A stretch of 64,000 nt of DNA from Leucogyrophana mollusca (Eukaryota; Basidiomycota; Agaricomycetes; Boletales): contig MU266343.1 of NCBI GenBank assembly GCA_021014945.1, positions 163,399 to 227,398 of the forward strand, written 5' to 3'. Made by a program: the position numbers and the translations under genes. Shown here piece after piece: positions 12,100-21,979 of the stretch. The first letter of the stretch is position 1. The number at the start of each line of letters is the position of its first letter. The notes under the pieces are model-generated. The model was not told the origin of the DNA and did no database searches. It saw only the letters and a list, made by a program, of their open reading frames with translations.

Positions 12100-13175
12100 A
12101 TGCCTCGTCACAACGCACAGCAACTTAAAAGCTCCTTCCATCCTGCCAATGACCCAACGACTTACCGCGACCTTCTGTTCTTTGAAGAAAGGTTGAAGAC
12201 AAACGCTGCGAATCTCCAACGTCGGAAGTCTCGTTATCAATGTGTGTCATGTTTACGATCAGCCCCAGTGTTTGGATTTCTCAATAGAATCCGATTTCAG
12301 TGTTCCTCGCGCAGCTTGTACTTGTCATCGCATTTCTACTCTCCGAGGTCCTGCTGCAAACTGCGTTCCTTGACATACCCTACACTTACGTCCTACGGAA
12401 GGCATTTCCAGAGGCTTACGCTGTTGGAACAGCCAAGCCTCATCCATACTTTGCTTCTGGAATGCTATTTGTTTCGGTGACTGCCTTGCTTTTATTTTTT
12501 GCGAGCGGTATGTATTCCGAAAAAATAGCGTATGCTAATCGGTAGGTAGGTTGTTGTGTGCATTCCGTCCAAGTTAACCCAACGTGCATCAGATACGTCC
12601 CTCACGCGAACAAAGCTCTTCGCACTTTCAACATGTACCTTAATGTCCGAAGACCACCCCTGCGCTCAAAAATCTCCCTCAATCCCCTCACCATATTCAC
12701 CTCTCGTCCTTCCTCCAATGAGCCTCGAGCTCGGTCTCCGTCGCGAGCTTCTCCGACCGAGCGCAACGCATCCGTTCCAATATCGCCTATACCACCCACG
12801 ACGAATCCACGTGGAGAGCTGATCTTCTCGTCCCGCGTTGAACGATCTTTCCGAGATTCTTACGATCGTTACCGTGCCGCTTTCGAGCGAAAACGGGGCG
12901 AGCGAGAGAGAACTGCCGCGCTGAAAACGTGGTCAGGCTGGCTCCGGCTAAAGTTGCCCTGGCACAAGTGGACATCTCTCCCCGCAGCCCCCACAGGAAC
13001 ACCCTTGCGGACTGCGTCTAATTCAACACGAGGGCGAGGGACAGGAAGTGCGGTGCCGACACCCAGCTCGTCGAGACGTCCAAGTCCAATACCCCGACCT
13101 TCGCGAAATATTTCACCCCCTGTACGCCCGATGGGTACGGATCCGTCCCTCGGCGAAAGTGGGAGTCTAGGTTGA
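12100..13175 (+). CDS. Spo7-like regulatory subunit of the Nem1 lipin phosphatase
   Basis: The Spo7/NEP1-R1 family binds the Nem1 phosphatase at the ER/nuclear envelope and lets it activate lipin (Pah1), steering phosphatidate to storage lipid. Three exons read in frame. The first has TYRDLLFFEERLKTN and QRRKSRYQ, the family's N-terminal helix. The second has two membrane segments (AQLVLVIAFLLSEVLL and MLFVSVTALLLFFASGMY) followed by SEKIAYANR. The third continues YVPHANKALRTFNMYLNVRR, then PRGELIFSSRVERSFRDSY and a Ser/Pro/Arg-rich tail. Introns follow RYQ and ANR. The two-TM hairpin and the 'N..LR.FN' block after it are typical of Spo7. The frame stays open upstream, so the start at 12100 (MPRHNAQQL) is the first ATG I can support, not a certain one. 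It is divergent from the type I membrane protein gene. Confidence 0.82.
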
Positions 13176-13789
13176 CCCCGTACGAATGCGTGGAAGCACT
13201 TGTACCTTGGTGGACATCCCCTGGCGCTCCAGCTGGGTCCCTGTGACTTGCGCGAGCCTGTCTTGATGTTCATCTTGACACGGGCGCCGAGTGCACCGTA
13301 CATGGTGTGGGTCTTCATTTCGCAGTGGGTCCGAGGCTAGATATTTTCGATACTACAACCGCGCATTGCGTCCGCGGGGGGCAGAGAGGGGTTCGAGCCA
13401 CTTATGTACATAAGCAGGAACGTTTCTGTACTTAACATCTGGCGAGTTTCATTCAGACCAGTCAAGCTCGTGGTGTCAGTTGTGATCCCGCACGTACATC
13501 GTAAATGAAGTGAATTATGCTCCCAGCTCTGAATCATGACCGTCAAAACGACCGAAGGCTATATATTTACTTTAACGATTCATACCGTGACTCAGGCAGC
13601 GAAACCCCAGGTCCGAAGTAGGATGAAGCGGAGAATTGCCGCACCAAAAATGTACCGTCTCAGCACTTTCCTTCCTTGACCTCGAAGCCAATTGATCACT
13701 AGTGATCACTCGATATCAGAAACCGACCTCTATAGCCTTTAATTTCCTTCTCCCCGCCAAGCCCTTCACCCCATAGTCCCAATTCCGCC
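13176..13789. other. Intergenic stretch
   Basis: About 610 bases between the Spo7-like stop and the histidinol-phosphatase start. I see no coding exon. A TTCGAGCC sequence near 13390 resembles a tRNA B box, but no matching arms or A box are present. The last 100 bases are pyrimidine-rich and should be the promoter/leader of the downstream gene. Confidence 0.5.
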
Positions 13790-14960
13790 ATGCCTTACAG
13801 TCATCACTCGCATTCAGGTCAATTTTGCAAACATGCTTCTGGAACCAGTCTCGAGGCCGTGGTGCAAGCAGCCATTCAGAAGGGCTTCGAAGTATATGGC
13901 CTAACTGAACATGTTCCTCGCTATAGAGTGGGAGATTTATACCCCGAGGAGGTAGCTTCTATGATTGAAAAGTGGCCCGTCATGTGTTGATGCTGTCCGC
14001 TGCTCGCAGGAAGGGTTGTCACCTGCTGACTTGTTGGCGCAGTTTGAGTGTTTCCTAACCGAAGCTCACCGCCTCAAAACTGCGTACGCTTCCAACATCA
14101 CGCTATTGGTTGGTCTCGAAACCGAATACATCACCCCTCTCGATCTGAACATGCTCGACATCCTGCTCGAGAACCACCGGGGTCGCATCGAATATATAGT
14201 TGGCTCCATTCATCACGTTAACGCGATTCCAATCGACTTTGATCGTTCCACTTTTGAGAAGGCGCTGCACACCACCGTAAATGGAGACGAACCACAACCC
14301 TCCGAACACGCTCAGATGGACCTGTTTCTGTCGGCCTACTTCGACGCTCAGCGCGTGTTACTCGAGCGCTTTCAGCCGGAGATTATTGGCCACTTTGACC
14401 TTTGCAGGCTATACTGCCCTGCGCTTAAGTTTGCAGAGTATCCTAGTGCAAGGAAGAAACTTGAAGAGAATATACAATTCGCTATTAGTTATGGCGCCTT
14501 GTTCGAAGTCAACTCTGCCGCGCTGAGAAAAGGCTGGGATTCAGCATATCCGGGTGCAGACGTTATGCCGGTATGTGCGTGAACTGCTCGGTGATGAGAG
14601 ACCTAAATCTTTCCTAGCTTATCCTGAAAAACCGAGGACGCTTGACGCTCTCTGATGATAGCCACAGTCCTCAAGCTGTGGGCCACCATTACGCGCAAAC
14701 GGCGACGTATCTTCGACAAATGGAGGTTGAAGAACTTTGGTATCTCACTCACTCAGAAACACCAAATGTCGCCGGCAGACACATTATTGCAGCTAAAGTC
14801 CCCGGACAATGGTGGGAGCACCCGTTTTGGAAAGACATTCCACTTCCAGGTCAATGTTGAGTTTGCTATGTCTGTGGTTGTCCATGCTTTGATGCCTTCG
14901 TAACACACCTCGTACTGTCTTCTAGCACCGAACCGCATCGGTTGGCGAAAAGTGAAGTGA
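13790..14960 (+). CDS. HIS2: Histidinol-phosphatase, PHP family
   Basis: It removes the phosphate from L-histidinol phosphate, the penultimate stage of histidine synthesis, in the cytosol. Four exons (13790-13951, 14010-14570, 14618-14849, 14926-14960) give 329 residues, near the usual fungal size. The N-terminal metal-binding HHSHSGQF is the PHP motif. GLTEHVPRY, LLVGLETEYIT, YIVGSIHHVN and IGHFDLCRLY supply further conserved metal/substrate residues, and LTLSDDSHSPQAVGHHY is the C-terminal PHP Asp/His motif. The exon junctions are supported by family sequence: LYPEE joins EGLSPADL, and GADVMP joins LILKNRGRL. The last exon encodes APNRIGWRKVK and stop. All expected metal ligands are present, so the enzyme should be active. 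Confidence 0.93.
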
Positions 14961-16140
14961 GTTCTGATTTCAATGGTCTCGAGGACATTCCTATAACCTA
15001 TTTTGTTCATTCCCTATGGCCCTAGTCAGAAACGCTCTGCCTTAGTTAATACTTCAGCCGGTCTTGCTCGTCGTGCTGTGATGCGATCGGCTGGACATAA
15101 CCGCCCTCTCCCATGATCGGCAGATGTAAGTTGAGAAGTATCTGGGGTGGTTGTTCTCGCTGGTCTTCTCCACACTCCCGTGGCGCAAGGTCATGGGATC
15201 GTGCTCGTGCGGTGTTTGGACAGCCATGACCTTCTAATGAAATTGCCACTAGCAAAGACGTGTCCAGAGCTTTATTCTCGCCCGCCAGCTTCGTGGGTTC
15301 AAGGTGATCTGTCAAGATTATCATTCAAATCACTAAAGGAGCAGGGCTGTCGAATGTGTTTGTTTGATGACTTTCATATTCCGCATCCGTGGTTTTTTAC
15401 TGAGTGTGCGGTCAGACTTATGAAGACACGTAAACAGACACGCTTGCCGCAAATGAAGATGCGACGCCGATACAAGACAAGGATTGTAATTTTGCAGGTT
15501 CGCGCATCGATTCGCCCTATTTTCCCCAGCCCTCCGTGAGGGCGGAGGTTTATGCGCGTCAAATGCTTAAAGGCACTGCATCAAGTAACGTGGAGAGCTG
15601 CTCGTGCGAGAGTTGCATTGCCGGACGGGCGATATTGCCTCGCAAGGTACGTTTTCAAAGGGTCTTCTCAGATTTACCCCGTGATCCTCACGTTGTAACT
15701 CATCAGTTTAATCTATGAGGGGAGGCCGTATATGACCACGTCCTTCCCTTGAAGGTCGTCGCTGGATCTTCTTATCACTCGATCGGCTTCTATCCCGTCG
15801 TGGGGTCGGTATGGTGTCCAGCCTTTGTAATCTCGCTGCCCCGCTTTGGGCCCCATGTTCGTGTCAAATGCCCAGCGATCAAACGAACGGTTCTGAGATT
15901 GGTTTGGTCTGCTAACTGGTGTCGATTCCAGGAGGGTTTCTTCTCGGTTCTGTTTACCTCCACACACCCAGATCGAGAATGCGGGGCAGGATTTAAAGCC
16001 TTGCAATCTCTTGTCCTTTCTACTTCTCAAAAACCACCCTACATACCATCCCCCGAAACCAACCTCACCCTCAAGTTAGTCACTCTCTGTTGCCAGCTGA
16101 CAAGGGACTCACCTATCCGATACCTTTACCCCCACAGAAA
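14961..16140. other. Unresolved 1.2 kb with a coding-like fragment
   Basis: No complete gene can be built here. One plus-strand stretch, about 15440-15650, reads as protein (RIDSPYFPQPSVRAEVY, then VESCSCESCIAG) and ends exactly at a GTACGT donor; a further exon could give a short end IYPVILTL and stop. No start or upstream exon is evident. On the minus strand 15713-16030 has a 105-codon frame, but without recognisable family motifs. It could be an unrecognised short gene or a decayed one. Confidence 0.35.
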
Positions 16141-16483
16141 ATGTGCCACCGTCAAGTCCAGTGCGCTAAACACCAATGCGGCCACGAAGAACCGCTCGCC
16201 GAAACGAAGGTGCGCGTTTCTTACATCCGTGTCGCATGAAGTAGACCGCCCCTGATCTGCGCCTCGCCTACAGATTGATTGTCGTTCCACCTCTTGCCGA
16301 TACAGCTCAGCGCATGCGCGTGGCTGTCCCAACTGTTCTTCAACTTGCGTCCAGTGGTAAGTCTATCCCCTATTGTCATCCTTCAATCTTCTTACCTTTC
16401 CTTCTAGGATGGGCAGAGCGCAGACCACAGTGGTACAGCGAAGGGAGACGCATTGCGGGCATTGCGCTCGTCAGAATGCTTAA
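16141..16483 (+). CDS. Small cysteine-rich protein (75 residues, 10 Cys)
   Basis: Three short exons (16141-16209, 16274-16356, 16408-16483), separated by introns of 64 and 51 bases with normal GT-AG ends, give a 75-residue protein. The first exon encodes MCHRQVQCAKHQCGHE. The second contains DCRSTSCRYSSAHARGC followed by PNCSSTC. The third ends with THCGHCARQNA and stop. Ten cysteines with interspersed histidines, and no signal peptide, suggest an intracellular zinc-binding microprotein rather than a disulphide-rich secreted effector. I recall similar short 'MC..Q..C..H.CGH' proteins in other Agaricomycetes, but know of no function. Its start is fixed by the in-frame ATG immediately before the first Cys. 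It lies alone between HIS2 and a minus-strand hypothetical gene. Confidence 0.75.
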
Positions 16484-16635
16484 AAGGCGTAGATACTTCT
16501 TACTTGATGATATCGGTGAAAGATCATGCCATGCCGTCTCCGATGATCGTTTGATCTGGTAAACTTGACCAACCTCGCGGTCGCAACGAGGGATGCGACA
16601 TGGACGCCAACTCTGACTTTGCACGCGGCAATTGC

Positions 16636-17220
16636 CTAGGGTTTCACGGAAAGCTTGGGCTCAGCCCGCCGTAACAGTTCAGCCCTCGGCTCGAGTCCCT
16701 GTGCCCAAGAGCTGCGTTGAACCATCTGACTGTTCATTGAGAGGCGACTTACCTCCACATTCCCTTGCGTGACTGTCAGTGCGTCAGGAGCGCAGTCACC
16801 TCCGGGCGAATTTTGAGCTTCCGTATTTTTAGCCTTTCTGGCTTCTAGATTCGCAATGCGCACAGGTACAGAGCGGCTGTTCGCAGAATTGCCTCGAGGA
16901 CTCCGCTGTGGTGAACAGCTATTCGCTCTTACGTCTTTGAGCGCCTGCTGCGTTAAACGAACGGCGGAAGTTCTTCCCGGCCGAACTACTCTGATGCTAA
17001 ATGCGTGTACATTGCCTGGACTTCTGAGAAGATCTGGTCCCACAGTTTTGATACGTCCATCTTCGCGGGAGGAGTTGGCCGAGACCGACCGTCCTCTTGT
17101 CACAATCAGATCTAGTCTGCTTGACGGTGGAGAGCGTGCTTGTCGGACTCTGTGCAGGCCAATGGGGGTCAGTCTGAAGACCCTGCTCAAATGATTTGAT
17201 ACTACCCGGAAATTGATCAT
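16636..17220 (-). CDS. Hypothetical basic protein
   Basis: An open frame of about 155 codons (INFRVVSNHLSRVFRL to TVTQGNVE) ends at a strong GTAAGT donor near 16753. A 51-base intron then leads to a last exon encoding GLEPRAELLRRAEPKLSVKP and stop. The protein is Arg/Ser-rich with no domain I recognise. The good donor, the normal intron length and the in-frame final exon favour a real gene. The start at 17220 is uncertain, because an intron may hide in the N-terminal part. It would be head to head with the URC4 gene, 122 bases apart. Confidence 0.4.
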   Translation of the reverse strand: MINFRVVSNHLSRVFRLTPIGLHRVRQARSPPSSRLDLIVTRGRSVSANSSREDGRIKTVGPDLLRSPGNVHAFSIRVVRPGRTSAVRLTQQALKDVRANSCSPQRSPRGNSANSRSVPVRIANLEARKAKNTEAQNSPGGDCAPDALTVTQGNVEVSRLSMNSQMVQRSSWAQGLEPRAELLRRAEPKLSVKP

Positions 17221-17342
17221 AAATCAATATATTTCACGTTTTCCTCAGCATCAGAGGACCAGGAACAGGAGCCAATTTTCCTAATAAGGTATTCGCCTCA
17301 AGCGACATCTTCGGATCTCTGAGTTCCTTCAGCTCGTCCACT

Positions 17343-18991
17343 ATGAACTTCGGAGCCACAAACATCACGCCCAAAGCGCAGGCAGCGTATCTTCGTACTT
17401 TGCCTGCTATCAGAGAGCGGTGCAGCCGAGTCTTCAGACTAGCACAGAAAGGAAGCCTGCAATACTTTGAGTACCATCCCGACAAAGAGGGAGACGTTGT
17501 AGCGTTCTGCGAACAGATCATAAAGGCGAGTCGCCCAGGCTGTGGGAGATCGATAGACACTGGACTAATGATTCACTCTCTAGCGGGATTTTGGCACAGA
17601 TTTTGCGTCTGTGAGTGTCATCAAGCTAGAATATGCTAATCACAAAGCCGTTAAGCTATGCTAAACAATGACTGATAGATTCCTCCCCACGGACGGTGGC
17701 GCCATCTCGATGCTGGACGTTCGCGTATCGAACCTCTGATAGCCCTATGGAGGTCCTCGGAAAACGCCCCGGACGATAAAGAGATTTGCAAGCGCTTGAT
17801 TGATCTATTTCTCGTCTCTGTTCTCCTGGATGCCGGTGCAGGCAACGAGTGGACCTTCACTGAAAAAGGATCAGAGCAGAAATACAGCCGATCTGAGGGT
17901 CTTGGTGTCGCCAGCGTACATATGTTTGCCGATGGTCTCTTTTCCGGAGACAGCACGCAGCCCTACAAAGTCGACTGTGAATCTTGTCATCATTGTTCGA
18001 GAGGCCAGTGCTGATGCTTCATCGACAGCGCAAGGATTGTCTCAGATTACGGTCGAGAAGTCCGCTAAAGCGATGCAAGTCAGCGATGACAATCCTATGG
18101 TGGGATTAGAAGGGCGAACATCCTTGCTATGCAACCTCAGCACCGCGTTAAAGTCGCAGCCTGAGTTTTTTGGCGAGGACGCTCGGCCAGGGAATTTGAT
18201 TGGTACCGCACACACTACGCCCTATACGTCATGCGCGTAACTGATAAACAAACGTGTAGATTTTCTCGAAAGTCAATCGAACACCGAGGGTTCAAGTCGA
18301 CGAATTCATATCTCTTCGTTATGGGGAGCATTGATCGAAGGCCTGACTCCGATTTGGCCCGCAAGGACATCATTAGAAGGGATCCCCCTGGGTGACGTCT
18401 GGCCTTGCACGGCCTTGAAGGAGGACGGTCAAGCGGAAGGAGATTACTTGGTTCCTTTCCATAAATTGACGGGCTGGATCACATACAGCCTCATTGAACC
18501 CATAGAGAAGATCTTAAAGTGGACGTTCGATGGCGTCGAAGACATGACTGGTCTACCCGAGTACCGAAACGGTAAAAAATTGCACAATTCGGGCTTTCCA
18601 TTTCTGACGACGAGTTAGGTGGACTGTTGGTGGACCTTGGAGTGCTGACTCTGCGACCGGAGGCCTTTTCGCCTGACGTCTTTTCCCAAGCAACCGGTAT
18701 TCCCCGCTTGCCTCCTTCGCATCCCGCTGTGGTAGAGTGGAGAGCAATGACGGTCATTGAACTGTCAGTGAGAGTTTTATTGCGCCTCGATGCATGTTGC
18801 TGATGTGAACCATCAGAGACCGTATTGCAAGCGCCGTGAGGCGTAACAATAACCTTTTACCTGCTCAACTGACACTCGCGCAAGTGCTGGAAAGCGCTAC
18901 CTGGAAGGGCGGTAGAGAAATTGCGAAGCGAAGACGTCCTGATACGGGAGGACCTCCCATCGACATTGAAAGCGATGGAACCGTTTTCTGA
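17343..18991 (+). CDS. URC4: Uracil catabolism protein 4 (DUF1688)
   Basis: DUF1688/Urc4 proteins are needed for the URC route of uracil degradation in fungi; the chemistry of Urc4 itself is not settled. The protein opens MNFGATNITPKAQAAYLR, followed by TLPAIRERCSRVF and YHPDKEGDVVAF. It continues with the family block IPPHGRWRHLDAG, LIDLFLVSVLLDAGAG, VASVHMFADGLFSGD, ITVEKSAKAMQVSDDNPMVG, SLWGALIEGLTPIWPAR, PFHKLTGWITYSLIEP and VVEWRAMTVIEL, ending DIESDGTVF. Two features of the splicing are notable: the first intron (17526-17583) has a GC donor, and the second exon is only 27 bases (RDFGTDFAS, 17584-17610). All family blocks are present in order, so the gene is intact. No other URC gene (URC1, for example) is recognisable nearby. 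Confidence 0.9.
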
Positions 18992-19094
18992 AGGCATATA
19001 AATCCTAAGTTGTAATAATAGAAGGTTCACTGCAACACTCTGTAACTGTCACGATGCAACGTTGTCTCATCTAGTGGGATATTTACAACAAACA

Positions 19095-21691
19095 TCATAT
19101 ACGCTTTAGCTCCCTCGCAAGGCGCCAGCACAGCACGAAAGCAACGGCCGCTGCCACACCTCCCAAACTCAAGGCGAAGAAGCGTTAATGAAACGCCACA
19201 GAGATCAGAAACTGTGTAACTTACCGAAATATAATTGCTATTGAGTTGGGACCGTCATTGTTCGCAAGAGCGTCTGTTTGGCGCTCGAAGAGATGTCTGG
19301 AAGCTGTTTCGGCAGACTCTACGGCAGGGTGTGTACCATTTGAGGGCTTCGTGTTTCCAGGATGGTGTCCATGCAGGACGGATTTCTCAGGATCGAAGAT
19401 CGCAAAGATTATCGATGAGAGTCCGGTCACAAGAAATTGTGGCACCACGATGAACATATTATGAATTCCCTGATGGGGTGGGTTAGCGGGAAGGCAAACT
19501 AGAAAACATAACGTAACTCACGAGGATGACGCCAGCCTGCGAACTCAGACCGTTGCTTGTTTTCCTATTCAGCGATGCCGTATCGTGTTCCGCAACGTCA
19601 GCCACATACTCCACATCGATCCGACTGACTCGTGCCCTGGCATTCTCCATGATTCTTGGTTGCCCCGCGTCCCCTCGTTCTGGGGTCGACGATCTGCTGG
19701 GTGCACTCTGATCGTCGTCCTCATAGTTTGCCCTAACCAGACCCCGAGTTTCCTCGTTGTCACTTTCATCCTCACTTGTTCTGCCCCTGCGACCTGAGCG
19801 CGTGTCAGCCAAATGAATTGAGCCCGCATCGTCAGCTGTGGGATGTGATAATATTGCCTCCGCAAGCTGTGAGGTGAAAGGGTAAAGGGGCCGCCTAAGG
19901 GACTGCGAGTCGTAAATCACGTACCAAAGAAAACGGGGCCCATTGAGTGATCGCCCATGAAAAACCGGTAAGTGCCATGATAAAGGTAGCTCCTGCTACG
20001 CTAGAAGTGAAGCTAAGTGAAAGCCAAAACAATCCAGGGAAAACGATGACGCGTCAATGCTTCTTATGACGCACGTAGAACTCACAACGTTGCGGCCATA
20101 CACAGGGCAAAGAGCAGGTGGGACGATGCCCATAATGACGCTAGATGGATTTGGAAATGTTCTAGGCATGTCTTCCTTGGAGAGACTGGGCTAAGAGCCG
20201 TTGTTGTTTCTCTTGTTCGAGTGACAAATATGGGCATGATGGTATTTGCGGCAAGAGAAACCAAAGCACTGTAGAAAAGGGCGCGTGAACCAAGTCGAGT
20301 TGCCTCTGCGTCTAGAGCAAGTTCGGATTCATCGTCGACTGGGATCGGAGAAGACCGCTTGTGCAGCTCGCCAATGTAGACTGTGGTGTAGAACAGAACC
20401 GGAAACCAGGCCAACCACGCACTGTAGTAGCTGTAGTTAAATGTTATTAACGCCCGCAAAGATAAACTTACAAGAACTGTATGATACACTATAGACCCGT
20501 CAATCCGGAGTTGCTGGCGATAGACAAAGGTACATACTATTTGTCGGATGACCTTTGGGAGTCGGAACAGGGTTTCCCATATGGCTCGAATTTCTTGTCG
20601 GAATCCTTTCCCGCTAGCACTAACGCGAAATGAGAACATGCAGGAGCTACTTGACGAAAGTGGGCTCACGAAGAAGCGACCAAGACTCTTTCTTTGACAA
20701 AGGTCGACGTAAGAGAATGCGTGAACAATAGGAGGAGGGAAGCAATAACAGTGAGGACTTCTAACTGGGCACTTCCAAAGATTGGGAATATGCGAGGGAG
20801 GTCAACGTTACCCCTTGAAACAAGTGTTAAGCAAGTGCATACGTTACTGAGGGGGCCGGAATACATACACAAAGAATCCGGCGACGCTGCCTATGGCCAA
20901 CATTCTGGCGGCCCATGCATTGCCACTAGGTTGCTCGGATGGCGGTAACGTATCCACAAGCAGGGCGCGATCCACCGCTTGAACTGTGGGTAGGGATGAA
21001 TCGTCGTCACGGGCTCAGCAGTGTACTCTCGGCGCACCTGCGTTAATGGAGAAATCGATACAATATATGGCGAATACAGCAAGCCAAATAGTTAAAGTGT
21101 CATTCTAACACGATCGGACATTATACATTCTACTTAGGCATCAAAGAAAACCTGGCGTACCGCAGACGAATTTAAGATGGTAAAGATGGTCGCCACGGGT
21201 CGAGTGAACCCGAGGAGAAGAGTTGCCGCACTGCATAAGATTGACCCAGCAAGCATGTACGGTCGCCGTCGACCGAACCGCGACTTGGAATGATCGGCAA
21301 GGATGCCTGGCAATGGGGAAAGTGTTCAGTAGCCAAGCGGAGTCGTTCAAGGAAAAGGCGGGACCTATCAGAGGCTGGACAATTAGCCCTGAGAGGGGTC
21401 CAGCTAGAAATACCATGGCCATCCAGGACTTGGTCAACCCGAGCGACAGCAGGTAGGGAGAGGCTTTGCAAGGACTACCGACATTAGCATTTATATGGCC
21501 GTGCAAATCAGCAAGTTCTCACCGTATGACATTTCCACAGACCATAGAACTTGCACGCCAAGAAGACCTATGGTCAGAGTAGGTAGGTGGCCCCACCGGG
21601 GGCCCGTTATTTTAGGTGTACCTAACCAGCGCGTGTCGTTGTAGGAATCGCCCCCTTCCTCAGCAATGGGCAAAGCGGCAAATCCAGTCAT
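19095..21691 (-). CDS. Sucrose/alpha-glucoside-type proton symporter (MFS/GPH-like)
   Basis: A polytopic plasma-membrane sugar transporter related to plant sucrose carriers and fission yeast Sut1. The protein starts MTGFAALPIAEEGG, then GHLPTLTIGLLGVQVLWSVE (TM1), SPYLLSLGLTKSWMAMVFL and AGPLSGLIVQPLIG. The loop ADHSKSRFGRRRPYMLAG is the diagnostic GRRRPY motif between TM2 and TM3. Further membrane segments follow (LITFNYSYYSAWLAWFP), then a long hydrophilic acidic loop (SEDESDNEETRGLVR), and the C-terminal pair VVPQFLVTGLSSIIFAIFD and GGVAAAVAFVLCWRLAREL, ending KRI and stop. The structure matches the family's 12-TM plan with a large internal loop. Substrate is inferred to be a disaccharide, but not provable here. 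It is divergent from the ETF-QO gene, 288 bases apart. Confidence 0.88.
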
Positions 21692-21979
21692 GAGTGGTTA
21701 CCACTGGAGTAAACCACTTACGTCGAAAAGGTGTCGCGACGGGTTGTGGGACGTGTCCAGGAGATTTCAAGACTCGGAAGCGCAGTGTGTAAGGAATCGA
21801 GGGAAACTGTCACGGGATAGCTGAATTGGGTTGTGACGATCACGCGGTCACGAGTGTCACACGTTGTCACAAGGGATCTGCCCGCCAATCCTTGTCACGG
21901 CTTGACCTTCGTCATTTACCTCGATATCCACCGGACCTTGAAAACGGCGACAGGAATAATTGGACTCGAATTGGTTTAA

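Noticed and set aside
13380..13400. tRNA B-box-like GGTTCGAGCC
   Set aside because: No A box, acceptor stem or anticodon arm could be folded around it.
15046..15324. Minus-strand frame of 92 codons downstream of HIS2
   Set aside because: No homology-like motif, and it overlaps the expected HIS2 3' UTR.
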